The notes under the pieces: model-generated
What the model was told of the DNA's origin: nothing
The model's database searches: none
What the model saw: only the letters and a program-made list of their open reading frames with translations
Translations under genes and position numbers: made by a program
In this document: piece by piece, positions 17,052-25,828 of the stretch
How positions within the stretch are numbered: the first letter of the stretch is position 1
Layout of the letters: every line of letters begins with the position of its first letter
From: Streptomyces atratus
GTDB lineage: Bacteria > Actinomycetota > Actinomycetes > Streptomycetales > Streptomycetaceae
Reading direction: 5' to 3'
Assembly (NCBI RefSeq): GCF_900119365.1
Contig: NZ_FPJO01000022.1
Span: 60,942-124,941, forward strand
DNA length: 64,000 nt

Positions 17052-18214
17052 GTGTGCGCAGGGCCGATTCGCTCGGCGGCAGGGCGGCGGTCGTGGGGAT
17101 CGGCGCGACCGAGTTCTCCAAGGACTCCGGGCGCAGCGAACTGAAGCTGGCCGTCGAGGCGGTGCGGGCCGCCCTCGACGACGCCGGGCTGACCCCCGCC
17201 GACGTGGACGGCCTGGTCACCTTCACCATGGACACCAGCCCGGAGATCACCGTCGCCCAGGCCGCCGGTATCGGTGAGCTGTCGTTCTTCTCGCGCGTCC
17301 ATTACGGCGGCGGAGCGGCCTGCGCCACCGTCCAGCAGGCGGCCCTGGCCGTGGCGGCCGGGGTGGCCGACGTCGTGGTCTGCTACCGCGCGTTCAACGA
17401 GCGCTCCGGGCGCAGATTCGGCTCCGGCGTGCAGCAGCGGGAGCCCACCGCCGAAGGCACGGCGCTCGGCTGGAACCTGCCTTTCGGGCTGCTCACCCCG
17501 GCCTCCTGGGTCGCCATGGCCGCCCAGCGCTATCTGCACGCCTACGGGCTGACGCCGGACGTCTTCGGCCATGTCGCGGTCACCGACCGGCGCCATGCCG
17601 CCCGGAACCCCGCCGCGTACTTCTACGGGAAGCCGATCACGCTGGCCGATCACGCGGCGTCGCGGTGGATCGTCGAACCCCTGCGGCTGCTCGACTGCTG
17701 CCAGGAGACCGACGGCGGACAGGCGATCGTCGTCACGAGCGCCGAGCGGGCCCGGGACCTGCGGCGGCCGCCCGCCGTGATCGTGGCCGCCGCGCAGGGT
17801 GCCGGGCGGGCGCAGGAGCAGATGACGAGCTTCTACCGCGACGACCTGACCGGTCTGCCGGAGATGGGGGTGGTCGCCCGGCAGCTCTGGCGCAGCTCGG
17901 GCCTGACCCCCTGCGACATCGATGTGGGGATCCTCTACGACCACTTCACCCCGTTCGTCCTGATGCAGCTGGAGGAGTTCGGCTTCTGCGCGCCGGGCGA
18001 GGCGGCCGGCTTCGTCGAGGCGGACGCACTGCCCCTGAACACCCACGGGGGCCAGCTGGGGGAGGCGTATCTGCACGGGATGAACGGCATCGCGGAGGCG
18101 GTCCGGCAGATCCGGGGCTCGTCGGTGAACCAGGTGCCCGGGGCCGCCAGGACCCTGGTCACGGCGGGCACCGGCGTCCCCACCTCGGGCCTGATCCTCG
18201 GCACGGACGGCTGA
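17048..18214 (+). CDS. Thiolase-fold lipid-transfer protein, Ltp2-like retro-aldolase
   Basis: A 388-residue thiolase-superfamily protein of the SCP-x/lipid-transfer type. It lacks the usual thiolase cysteine motifs as a set but has the family stretches YGGGAACATVQQAALAV, ILYDHFTPF (about 298) and GGQLGEAYLHG (about 333). Conserved tyrosines in the last two are the candidates for retro-aldol catalysis known for Ltp2. This would release the three-carbon unit as propionyl-CoA and leave the 17-keto steroid. It is the last gene of the operon and is coupled by ATGA to the hydratase gene. Confidence 0.85.
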   Translation: MSVRRADSLGGRAAVVGIGATEFSKDSGRSELKLAVEAVRAALDDAGLTPADVDGLVTFTMDTSPEITVAQAAGIGELSFFSRVHYGGGAACATVQQAALAVAAGVADVVVCYRAFNERSGRRFGSGVQQREPTAEGTALGWNLPFGLLTPASWVAMAAQRYLHAYGLTPDVFGHVAVTDRRHAARNPAAYFYGKPITLADHAASRWIVEPLRLLDCCQETDGGQAIVVTSAERARDLRRPPAVIVAAAQGAGRAQEQMTSFYRDDLTGLPEMGVVARQLWRSSGLTPCDIDVGILYDHFTPFVLMQLEEFGFCAPGEAAGFVEADALPLNTHGGQLGEAYLHGMNGIAEAVRQIRGSSVNQVPGAARTLVTAGTGVPTSGLILGTDG

Positions 18215-18288
18215 GCGCGCCCGGCCGGGAGCGGCGTCCCCGGCCGGGCACGACGTCAGGGGGCGCCCCTGAGCCCCGCGGACGAGGA

Positions 18289-18309
18289 CTCCACCTACAG
18301 GAGGTGGAG
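18289..18309 (+). terminator. Hairpin between the igr-like operon and the sigma-factor gene
   Basis: CTCCACCT - ACAGG - AGGTGGAG, an 8-bp perfect stem 75 bases after the operon stop and 88 bases before the sigma-factor start. It could be a weak terminator or part of the sigma-factor leader. Confidence 0.45.
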
Positions 18310-18396
18310 CAGGCCCTACCCCTACACCCTGAGGCGGACGCGGTTTCGGGACCTGGGGCCGATCCCCGGAGCTGCGCCCGCTTCTAGCGTGGAGCC

Positions 18397-19068
18397 ATGA
18401 CCACGCCAGTCTGCACGGGCAGCTCCGGGGGAGCCGCCGCCACCGGACACGCGCCGCACATGCCGCACCCGGGACACATGTCGCACACCCTGCACACCAC
18501 AGGGCACGGCTCACCCAGCCAGCACGGAGCGCGCGGCGCACGCCCCGCGTACGGCTCGCGGACGCCGTACGACCCGTATCCGTCCTTCTCCTCCTTCGTC
18601 CGGGCGAGAGGGCCGGTGCTGCTGCGCGCCGCGCGCTCGCTCACCGCCAACCCGAGCGATGCCGAGGACCTGCTGCAGACCGCGCTCACCAAGACCTACG
18701 TCGCCTGGGAGCGGATCGAGGACCACCGGGCGCTCGACGGCTATGTCCGCCGGGCCCTGCTGAACACCCGTACCTCGCAGTGGCGCAAGCGCAAGGTCGA
18801 CGAGTTCGCCTGCGACGAGCTGCCCGAGCAGGAGGCCACCCCAGGCCCCGACCCGGCCGAGCAGCAGTCGCTGCACGACGCGATGTGGCGTGCCGTGCTG
18901 AAGCTGCCGGACCGCCAGCGGGCGATGGTCGTCCTGCGTTACTACGAGGACCTGAGCGAGGCCCAGACGGCCGAGGTGCTCGGGGTCTCCGTCGGCACGG
19001 TGAAGAGCGCGGTGTCGCGGGCGCTCGGCAAGCTCAGGGAGGACCCGGAGCTCGCTCCGGTGCGTTGA
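18397..19068 (+). CDS. SigE-family ECF sigma factor with His-rich N-terminal extension
   Basis: A 223-residue group IV sigma factor. Region 2 runs about 65-130 (RAARSLTANPSDAEDLLQTA, then KTYVAWERI). Region 4 runs about 155-215 with helix-turn-helix ETA-type sequence (YEDLSEAQTAEVLGVSVGTVKSAVSRAL). Residues 1-50 are an unusual extension containing about eight histidines and four methionines (GHAPHMPHPGHMSHTLHTTGHG), which looks like a metal-binding segment. No anti-sigma gene follows. Control may therefore act through the extension, which is inference. The ATG at 18397 gives the whole His-rich segment; no alternative start is better supported. Confidence 0.88.
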   Translation: MTTPVCTGSSGGAAATGHAPHMPHPGHMSHTLHTTGHGSPSQHGARGARPAYGSRTPYDPYPSFSSFVRARGPVLLRAARSLTANPSDAEDLLQTALTKTYVAWERIEDHRALDGYVRRALLNTRTSQWRKRKVDEFACDELPEQEATPGPDPAEQQSLHDAMWRAVLKLPDRQRAMVVLRYYEDLSEAQTAEVLGVSVGTVKSAVSRALGKLREDPELAPVR

Positions 19069-19142
19069 CCTCCGGCGGTGCCGCCGCGCCGACCAGGCGT
19101 GATTTTGCCGACCGACGCTGATTCGTACTCCCGGAACTAGTG

Positions 19143-19160
19143 ACATACCGAACGGTATGT
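19143..19160. promoter_or_regulatory. TetR-type operator before the acyl-CoA ligase gene
   Basis: Perfect 18-bp palindrome ACATACCG-AA-CGGTATGT, 53 bases before the start. The shape fits a TetR dimer site in a fatty-acid-type promoter. No repressor gene is adjacent. Confidence 0.72.
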
Positions 19161-19212
19161 GAGCAGAATCAGGCCAACCTTACTGCCGCGTAGCGCCCAC
19201 CGGGAGGACGCC

Positions 19213-20862
<1,650 letters not shown>

Positions 20863-20882
20863 ACCGAGGCTTGTGGAAACGA

Positions 20883-20916
20883 GAGGGCGGTACGGGCGTC
20901 GTCCCGTACCGCCCTC
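20883..20916. terminator. Bidirectional terminator between convergent genes
   Basis: Perfect 14-bp stem (GAGGGCGGTACGGG / CCCGTACCGCCCTC) with a six-base CGTCGT loop, between the ligase gene and the leftward sensor gene. Confidence 0.85.
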
Positions 20917-20931
20917 GTCGTGTCCCGCGTC

Positions 20932-23900
20932 TCAGTTCGTACCGATCTTCGCGAGCAGATCGACGATGCGCGACTGGACCTCTTCGCTCGTGGACCGCTC
21001 GGCCAGGAAGAGCACGGTCTCGCCCGAGCTGAGCTTCGGCAGCTCCGACCCGGTCATGTCGGCGGAGGTGTAGACGACCAGCGGGGTCCGGTTCAACTGA
21101 CCGTTCGCACGCAGCCAGTCGACGATCCCGGCCCGGCGGCGGCGTACCTGCATCAGGTCCATCACCACCAGATTGGGCCGCAGCCGGGTGGCGAGCGACA
21201 CCGCCTCGCTGTCGGTGGAGGCCCGCGCCACCTGCATGCCGCGGCGTTCCAGGGTCTCCGTCAGCGCCAGCGCGATCTCCTCGTGCTCCTCGATCAACAG
21301 CACCCGGGGCGGATGCTGTTCGCTGTCGCGCGGGGCGAGCGCCTTGAGGAGCACGGCGGGGTCGGCGCCGTACGCCGCCTCCCGCGAGGCCTGCCCGAGC
21401 CCGGCCGTCACCAGCACCGGGACCTCGGCCGCCACCGCTGCCTGCCGCAGCGACTGCAGGGCCTTGCGGGTGATCGGGCCGGTCAGCGGATCGACGAAGA
21501 GCGCGGCGGGGAACGCCGCGATCTGGGCGGCGACCTCCTCGCGCGAGTGCACGATCACCGGTCGGTAGCCGCGGTCGCTCAGCGCCTGCTGGGTGGAGAC
21601 ATCGGGCGCGGGCCAGACGAGCAGCCGGCGCGGGTTGTCCAGCGGCTCCGGAGGCAGCTCGTCGTCGACCGGCTGCGGCGACGGACGGTTGGCGACCTCG
21701 ACCGCGCCACCCGGACCGTCCAGCGGCTCCGGCCCCTCGGCACCCTCGTCGGGCGCCCCTATCGCGTACGAGCGCCCCTCGGCCTCCGGCGCGGAACGCA
21801 GCTGCCCCGGACCCTGGCCCGGGATCTGTGCCGGACCGGCCGGGGACGGCGTGGCCTGAGAGGTGCGCTCGCCCTCCGGCGGCGCGGCGAGCTTGCGGCG
21901 CCGCCCGGCACCGCCGAGCGTCTGGTTCTGCTGGTGCGCGAGTTGCTGGGCGAAGGGCACACCCTGCCCGAGCGTCCGCACGCTGAACGCGCGCCCCTGC
22001 GTCGAGTCCGACGAATCGCCGGGCATCGGCGCCTCCGCGGGCAGCGGCTGCCTACGCGCGTCCGCCACGGGCGAGACGCTCTGCGGGTGGCCCTCCGCGC
22101 TCTCCGGGGAGCCCGGGACCGCCGTGGTGCCGGTGGTGTGCGTCGTCGGTCCGGCCGCGGGCCGGTCCGCACCCTCGCCGGGCGGCTCCTCGGCCCGCTC
22201 GGGCGGGACGGCGGGCGCCTCGGGCCCACCGGGCTGCTCGGGAGCCTCGGAGTGCCGGGCCCGGCGACGGCCGGTCGGTACGGGATGCGCCTGGGGCGGT
22301 GTGTGGTCCTCGCCGGGCGCGATGCGTACGGCGTCATGGCGGCCCGGCAGCGAGGCGTCCGCGTCGGCCGCCGCCTCGGGAGCCGGGGCCGGGGACCGGT
22401 CGGCCTCCGCGGGCGGGAGGGCGAAGGCGGTACGGGGCCCCGCGGGCTCGGCCTGGGCGGTCCGCTCCTGCGTGGCCGCCAGCGCCCGCCGGGCCCGCCG
22501 CCCGGTCGGCTGAGCCGCCTGTGCGGGTCCGGAGCCGTCACCGGGCTGCGGGCCCCCCTCGGAGCCGGCGGGGGCGGCCGAGGGAGCGGGCAGGGCCAGC
22601 TGGTTCTCGGCGCCCTGACGTGCGCGGTGTCCGCCCGCAGGCACCGGGACCGGCATCGGCCCCTCGGCCGGAACGCCCTGCGGCGGCACGGTCTGGCCGA
22701 GCTGCGGCCGGCCACCGCCGCCCTGCGCGCCCTCGGCCGCCGTCACCACGGCCCCCTCGGACGGCGCCGCGGCCGCGGGCAGCGCCAGGGCCTGCCCGGC
22801 GCCCCGCCCCTGTGCCTGCTCGGGCAGCTGAACCCCGGCCTCCGCCGGACTCGGCCGCCCCCGCCTGCGCCCCGAACCGCCACCCTGCGTGTCCTGCGCC
22901 CCCGGCACCGCACGCTCGTCCTGCGCACCGGGCTCACGACGCGCCCGCCGCCGCCCCGTCGGCTCGCCCGCCGCCGTGTCACCGGACCCGTCACCGGCCC
23001 CGGAACCGCCCACCGGGCTCTCCAGGAACGCGTCCGTGGACGCCCGGCGAGCCCGCCGCCGCCCGCCGCCCGGCTGCTGCCCCGCCACCCCGGGCCCGGG
23101 AGCGGGCTGCGCACCGGCCTCCGGCTCCGGCTCGGACGAGGGCGCCGTCACCGTGCCCGAGCCCGCGCCCAACGGCACTTCGAGCACATACGCGCTGCCG
23201 CTCATCCCCGGCACCTCGTGCGTCTGGAGCACGCCGCCGTGCGCCCGCACGATCCCGCGCACGATCGGCTCGTGCACCGGGTCTCCCCCGGCGAACGGCC
23301 CGCGCACCTCGATCCGTACGACCTCACCGCGCTGCGCCGCCGCGACGACGACCGTGGAGTCGACGTACCCGCCGCCGGGTGCCACCCGGGCCTTGCCGGT
23401 CGAGTCGACCCCGGCGACGTCCGCGACCAGGTGGGCGAGCGCGGTCACCAGCCGGGCCGCGTCCACCTCGGCCTCGATCGGCGGCGCGTGCACGGCGAAC
23501 TGGGCGCGCCCGGGACCGATCAGCTCGACGGCAGCGTCGATACCGGCCGTCACGACCGAGTCCAGCAGCACGTTCGCCTTGACCAGCTTCTCGGAGCCGG
23601 CGTCCAGGCGCTGGTAGCCGAGCACGTTGTCGACGAGGGTGGTCATCCGGGCGTAGCCCGCGGCCAGGTGGTGCAGGATCTGGTTCGCCTCGGGCCACAG
23701 CTGCCCGGCCGGGTCGGCGGCGAGCGTGGAGAGTTCGCCGCGCAGCTCCTCCAGCGGGCCGCGCAGCGATTCGCCGAGCACGGCGGTGAGCTGGGTGTGC
23801 CGGGCGGTCAGCGCCGCCAGCAGGTCGGCCTGAGCCTCCAGCTCGGCCGCGTACCGCTCGGTCCGGTCGGCCAGCTCCGTGCTGTGCCGTTCCGTCAGTT

Positions 23901-24786
23901 CGGCGAGCTCGGCGGTGTGGCTCCCGGTCAGTTCGGCGACCTCGGCCCGGTGCTGCGCACCGAGCTCCTCGTACGGCCTGCGGTCGGTGAACGTCATGAC
24001 GGCGCCGACCAGTTGGTCGCCGTCCCGGACCGGTGCGGTGGTCAGATCGACCGGCACCTGCGCGCCGCTCTTGGACCACAGGACCTGGCCGCGCACCCGG
24101 TGCTTGCGCCCGGACCTGAGGGTGTCGGCGAGCGGAGACTCCTCGTACGGGAACGGCTCGCCCTCCGCCCGCGAGTGCAGGATCAGCGGATGCAGCTCCT
24201 GGCCGCCCAGATCGCTGGCGCGGAAGCCGAGGATCTGCGCGGCGGCGGGGTTGACCAGCACGACCCGGCCGTCGGTGTCCGTACCGACCACGCCCTCGGC
24301 CGCGGCCCGCAGGATCATTTCGGTCTGCCGCTGCGAACGGGCCAGTTCGGCCTCGGTGTCCACGGTGCCCGACAGGTCCCGTACGACGAGCATCAGCAGC
24401 TCGTCGCCCGTGTAGCTGCCGCTGTAGGTGCTCTGGAAGTCGTTGTACGCGGCCTGCCCGTCCTCCAGGCTGGCGCTGGTGACCTCGACGGGGTACTCGG
24501 TGCCGTCGGTCCGCCGCGCGGTCATCCGGGTCGGCTTCGTGCGGCCGCGGTCGTCGGCGGTCTCGGGGCGGCGCATCGACCCCGGGATCAGCTTGGAGTC
24601 GAACTCGGGCAGCAGGTCGAGAAGCCCGCGCCCGACGAGCGCGGTTCCCGGCGTCTCGAACATTTCGAGCGCGATGGTGTTGGCGTTGACGACCGTGCCG
24701 TTGCAGTTGACGAGCAGCAGCCCGTCGGGGAGTGCATCGAGTATGGCTGCGAGGCGAGCAGCGCCCCGGGATGGCCTGCTGCTCAC
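20932..24786 (-). CDS. Giant PAS-PAS-degenerate kinase-linker-receiver hybrid protein
   Basis: A 1284-residue hybrid sensor-like protein. In order: PAS (about 10-125), PAS (about 150-270), a heptad-rich region (about 275-345), a kinase-like core (about 345-545), a ~480-residue Pro/Ala/Glu/Gly-rich linker, a receiver-like domain without clear acid pocket (about 1040-1150) and a receiver domain with Asp in NLVVMDLMQV (about 1160-1284). The kinase core lacks the phosphoacceptor His (LGESLRGPL where HELRTPL is expected), the N-box Asn (AHLVADVA) and a normal G1 box. It is therefore probably a pseudokinase scaffold. The linker holds six GRRRARR-like basic patches. The GTG start follows GGGAGGAAG. 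It is convergent with the acyl-CoA ligase gene. Confidence 0.85.
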   Translation of the reverse strand: MSSRPSRGAARLAAILDALPDGLLLVNCNGTVVNANTIALEMFETPGTALVGRGLLDLLPEFDSKLIPGSMRRPETADDRGRTKPTRMTARRTDGTEYPVEVTSASLEDGQAAYNDFQSTYSGSYTGDELLMLVVRDLSGTVDTEAELARSQRQTEMILRAAAEGVVGTDTDGRVVLVNPAAAQILGFRASDLGGQELHPLILHSRAEGEPFPYEESPLADTLRSGRKHRVRGQVLWSKSGAQVPVDLTTAPVRDGDQLVGAVMTFTDRRPYEELGAQHRAEVAELTGSHTAELAELTERHSTELADRTERYAAELEAQADLLAALTARHTQLTAVLGESLRGPLEELRGELSTLAADPAGQLWPEANQILHHLAAGYARMTTLVDNVLGYQRLDAGSEKLVKANVLLDSVVTAGIDAAVELIGPGRAQFAVHAPPIEAEVDAARLVTALAHLVADVAGVDSTGKARVAPGGGYVDSTVVVAAAQRGEVVRIEVRGPFAGGDPVHEPIVRGIVRAHGGVLQTHEVPGMSGSAYVLEVPLGAGSGTVTAPSSEPEPEAGAQPAPGPGVAGQQPGGGRRRARRASTDAFLESPVGGSGAGDGSGDTAAGEPTGRRRARREPGAQDERAVPGAQDTQGGGSGRRRGRPSPAEAGVQLPEQAQGRGAGQALALPAAAAPSEGAVVTAAEGAQGGGGRPQLGQTVPPQGVPAEGPMPVPVPAGGHRARQGAENQLALPAPSAAPAGSEGGPQPGDGSGPAQAAQPTGRRARRALAATQERTAQAEPAGPRTAFALPPAEADRSPAPAPEAAADADASLPGRHDAVRIAPGEDHTPPQAHPVPTGRRRARHSEAPEQPGGPEAPAVPPERAEEPPGEGADRPAAGPTTHTTGTTAVPGSPESAEGHPQSVSPVADARRQPLPAEAPMPGDSSDSTQGRAFSVRTLGQGVPFAQQLAHQQNQTLGGAGRRRKLAAPPEGERTSQATPSPAGPAQIPGQGPGQLRSAPEAEGRSYAIGAPDEGAEGPEPLDGPGGAVEVANRPSPQPVDDELPPEPLDNPRRLLVWPAPDVSTQQALSDRGYRPVIVHSREEVAAQIAAFPAALFVDPLTGPITRKALQSLRQAAVAAEVPVLVTAGLGQASREAAYGADPAVLLKALAPRDSEQHPPRVLLIEEHEEIALALTETLERRGMQVARASTDSEAVSLATRLRPNLVVMDLMQVRRRRAGIVDWLRANGQLNRTPLVVYTSADMTGSELPKLSSGETVLFLAERSTSEEVQSRIVDLLAKIGTN

Positions 24787-24966
24787 GACGACGCTTCCTC
24801 CCTGATTACCGCACCTTGCCGACAGCGGGCCCCATCTTGCCCCTCGGACCGCGGGCTGTCACTGGAGGAGTCTAAAGGCAGCGAAGGGACAAGGGGCTGC
24901 GGATGAGGGGGAGCTCTCACCAAGGTTCTGTGCATACGGTGTACGACTCCGTCCGGGCCGGCCGGG

Positions 24967-25422
24967 TCAGCCGACGTTCGGGAGCGCCGGACGCAGGTTG
25001 TTCCAGCGGGAGATCTCGCAGCCGTCGGTCCGGCTGAAGACCGTGTCGACGCGCCGTCCCTGCCAGGTCCCGGTGACCCGCGCGGTGGCCGGGCCCCCGA
25101 ACTGCCGGGTGCACAGCGCGTCCCCGGGCACCGGGGAGAACGGGTCCGCGCCCTCGCCCGCCAGCTCGTCCAGCCGGCCGCAGGCCTGCCCCGCCACCGG
25201 GTGACTGCCGCCCGCCGGTCCGCACCGCAGCTCGAAGGTGCCCTCGGCCTCGGAGTTCTCCGGGCCCGAGACCGTGATCGTCAGCTGGGTGCGGGCGCCG
25301 TCCCGCAGCACGGGAAGTGGCAGTGGCAGCGGAAGCGGGCCGGTGGCCGCGGTCGCGGCCGGCACGGCGGCGGACAGCGCGGCGAGGGACGCGACGGCGG
25401 TGAGGGCGAGGCGGCGCAGCAT
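24967..25422 (-). CDS. Secreted subtilisin-inhibitor-like (SSI) protease inhibitor
   Basis: A 151-residue secreted protein. It has a signal peptide (about 1-29, ending ATAAT), a PLPLPLPLP stretch at the mature N-terminus, then an SSI domain. Four cysteines (CGPAGG, CGRL, CTRQF, CEIS) match the two conserved disulfides, and VTGTWQGRRV is the family strand motif. The reactive-site loop reads CTRQF, putting Arg at the expected P1 position, which suggests inhibition of trypsin-like rather than subtilisin-like proteases. ATG 25422 is preceded by AGGAG; upstream in-frame codons have poor usage. Streptomyces SSI proteins typically restrain secreted proteases during development. Confidence 0.86.
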   Translation of the reverse strand: MLRRLALTAVASLAALSAAVPAATAATGPLPLPLPLPVLRDGARTQLTITVSGPENSEAEGTFELRCGPAGGSHPVAGQACGRLDELAGEGADPFSPVPGDALCTRQFGGPATARVTGTWQGRRVDTVFSRTDGCEISRWNNLRPALPNVG

Positions 25423-25650
25423 GCGGGCTCCTGTGCTCGTGCACTCGGCGGAGTGCCGGTGGAAAGGACGGAAGGACGGGAGGGCGGCGCCTCCGTCATC
25501 ACTAACGCTCCGCACGCCACGGCGTTGCGCAACCGCAGGCGCTTTGCTCTCGTGCCCGCCTGCCTAGTACCGTAGGCGTCGATTGGTGACGCACCGCTCG
25601 ACTGTGTCATCATCTGCACGCACCACTCGCGCTCGCGCGAGGTGTGTATG

Positions 25651-25741
25651 GGAGGCGTCGCCTAGTCCGGTCTATGGCGCCGCACTGCTAATGCGGTTTG
25701 GGTCTTAAAGCCCATCGAGGGTTCAAATCCCTCCGCCTCCG
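25651..25741 (+). tRNA. tRNA-Ser (anticodon GCT)
   Basis: A 91-nt class II tRNA. Acceptor GGAGGCG/CGCCTCC with discriminator G; anticodon loop CTGCTAA gives GCT (serine AGC/AGU codons). There is a long variable arm (TTGGGTCTTAAAGCCCA) and T-loop GGGTTCAAATCCC. No CCA is encoded. Confidence 0.95.
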
Positions 25742-25750
25742 CTCTCTGAC

Positions 25751-25784
25751 CAGGGAGTTCAGCCCATCTCGGCTGAACTCCCTG
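25751..25784 (+). terminator. Terminator of the tRNA-Ser(GCT) gene
   Basis: Perfect 14-bp stem (CAGGGAGTTCAGCC / GGCTGAACTCCCTG), six-base loop, followed by GTCGTTTT. Confidence 0.85.
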
Positions 25785-25828
25785 AGTCGTTTTCGGAGCC
25801 GTTTCGGTGACCCGCGGCCGGTCCCCGG

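Noticed and set aside
20920..24906. A 1328-residue open frame on the + strand
   Set aside because: It is the antisense shadow of the PAS/receiver gene. The minus-strand protein has recognisable domains and a ribosome-binding site, while the plus-strand translation is Arg/Gly/Leu noise.
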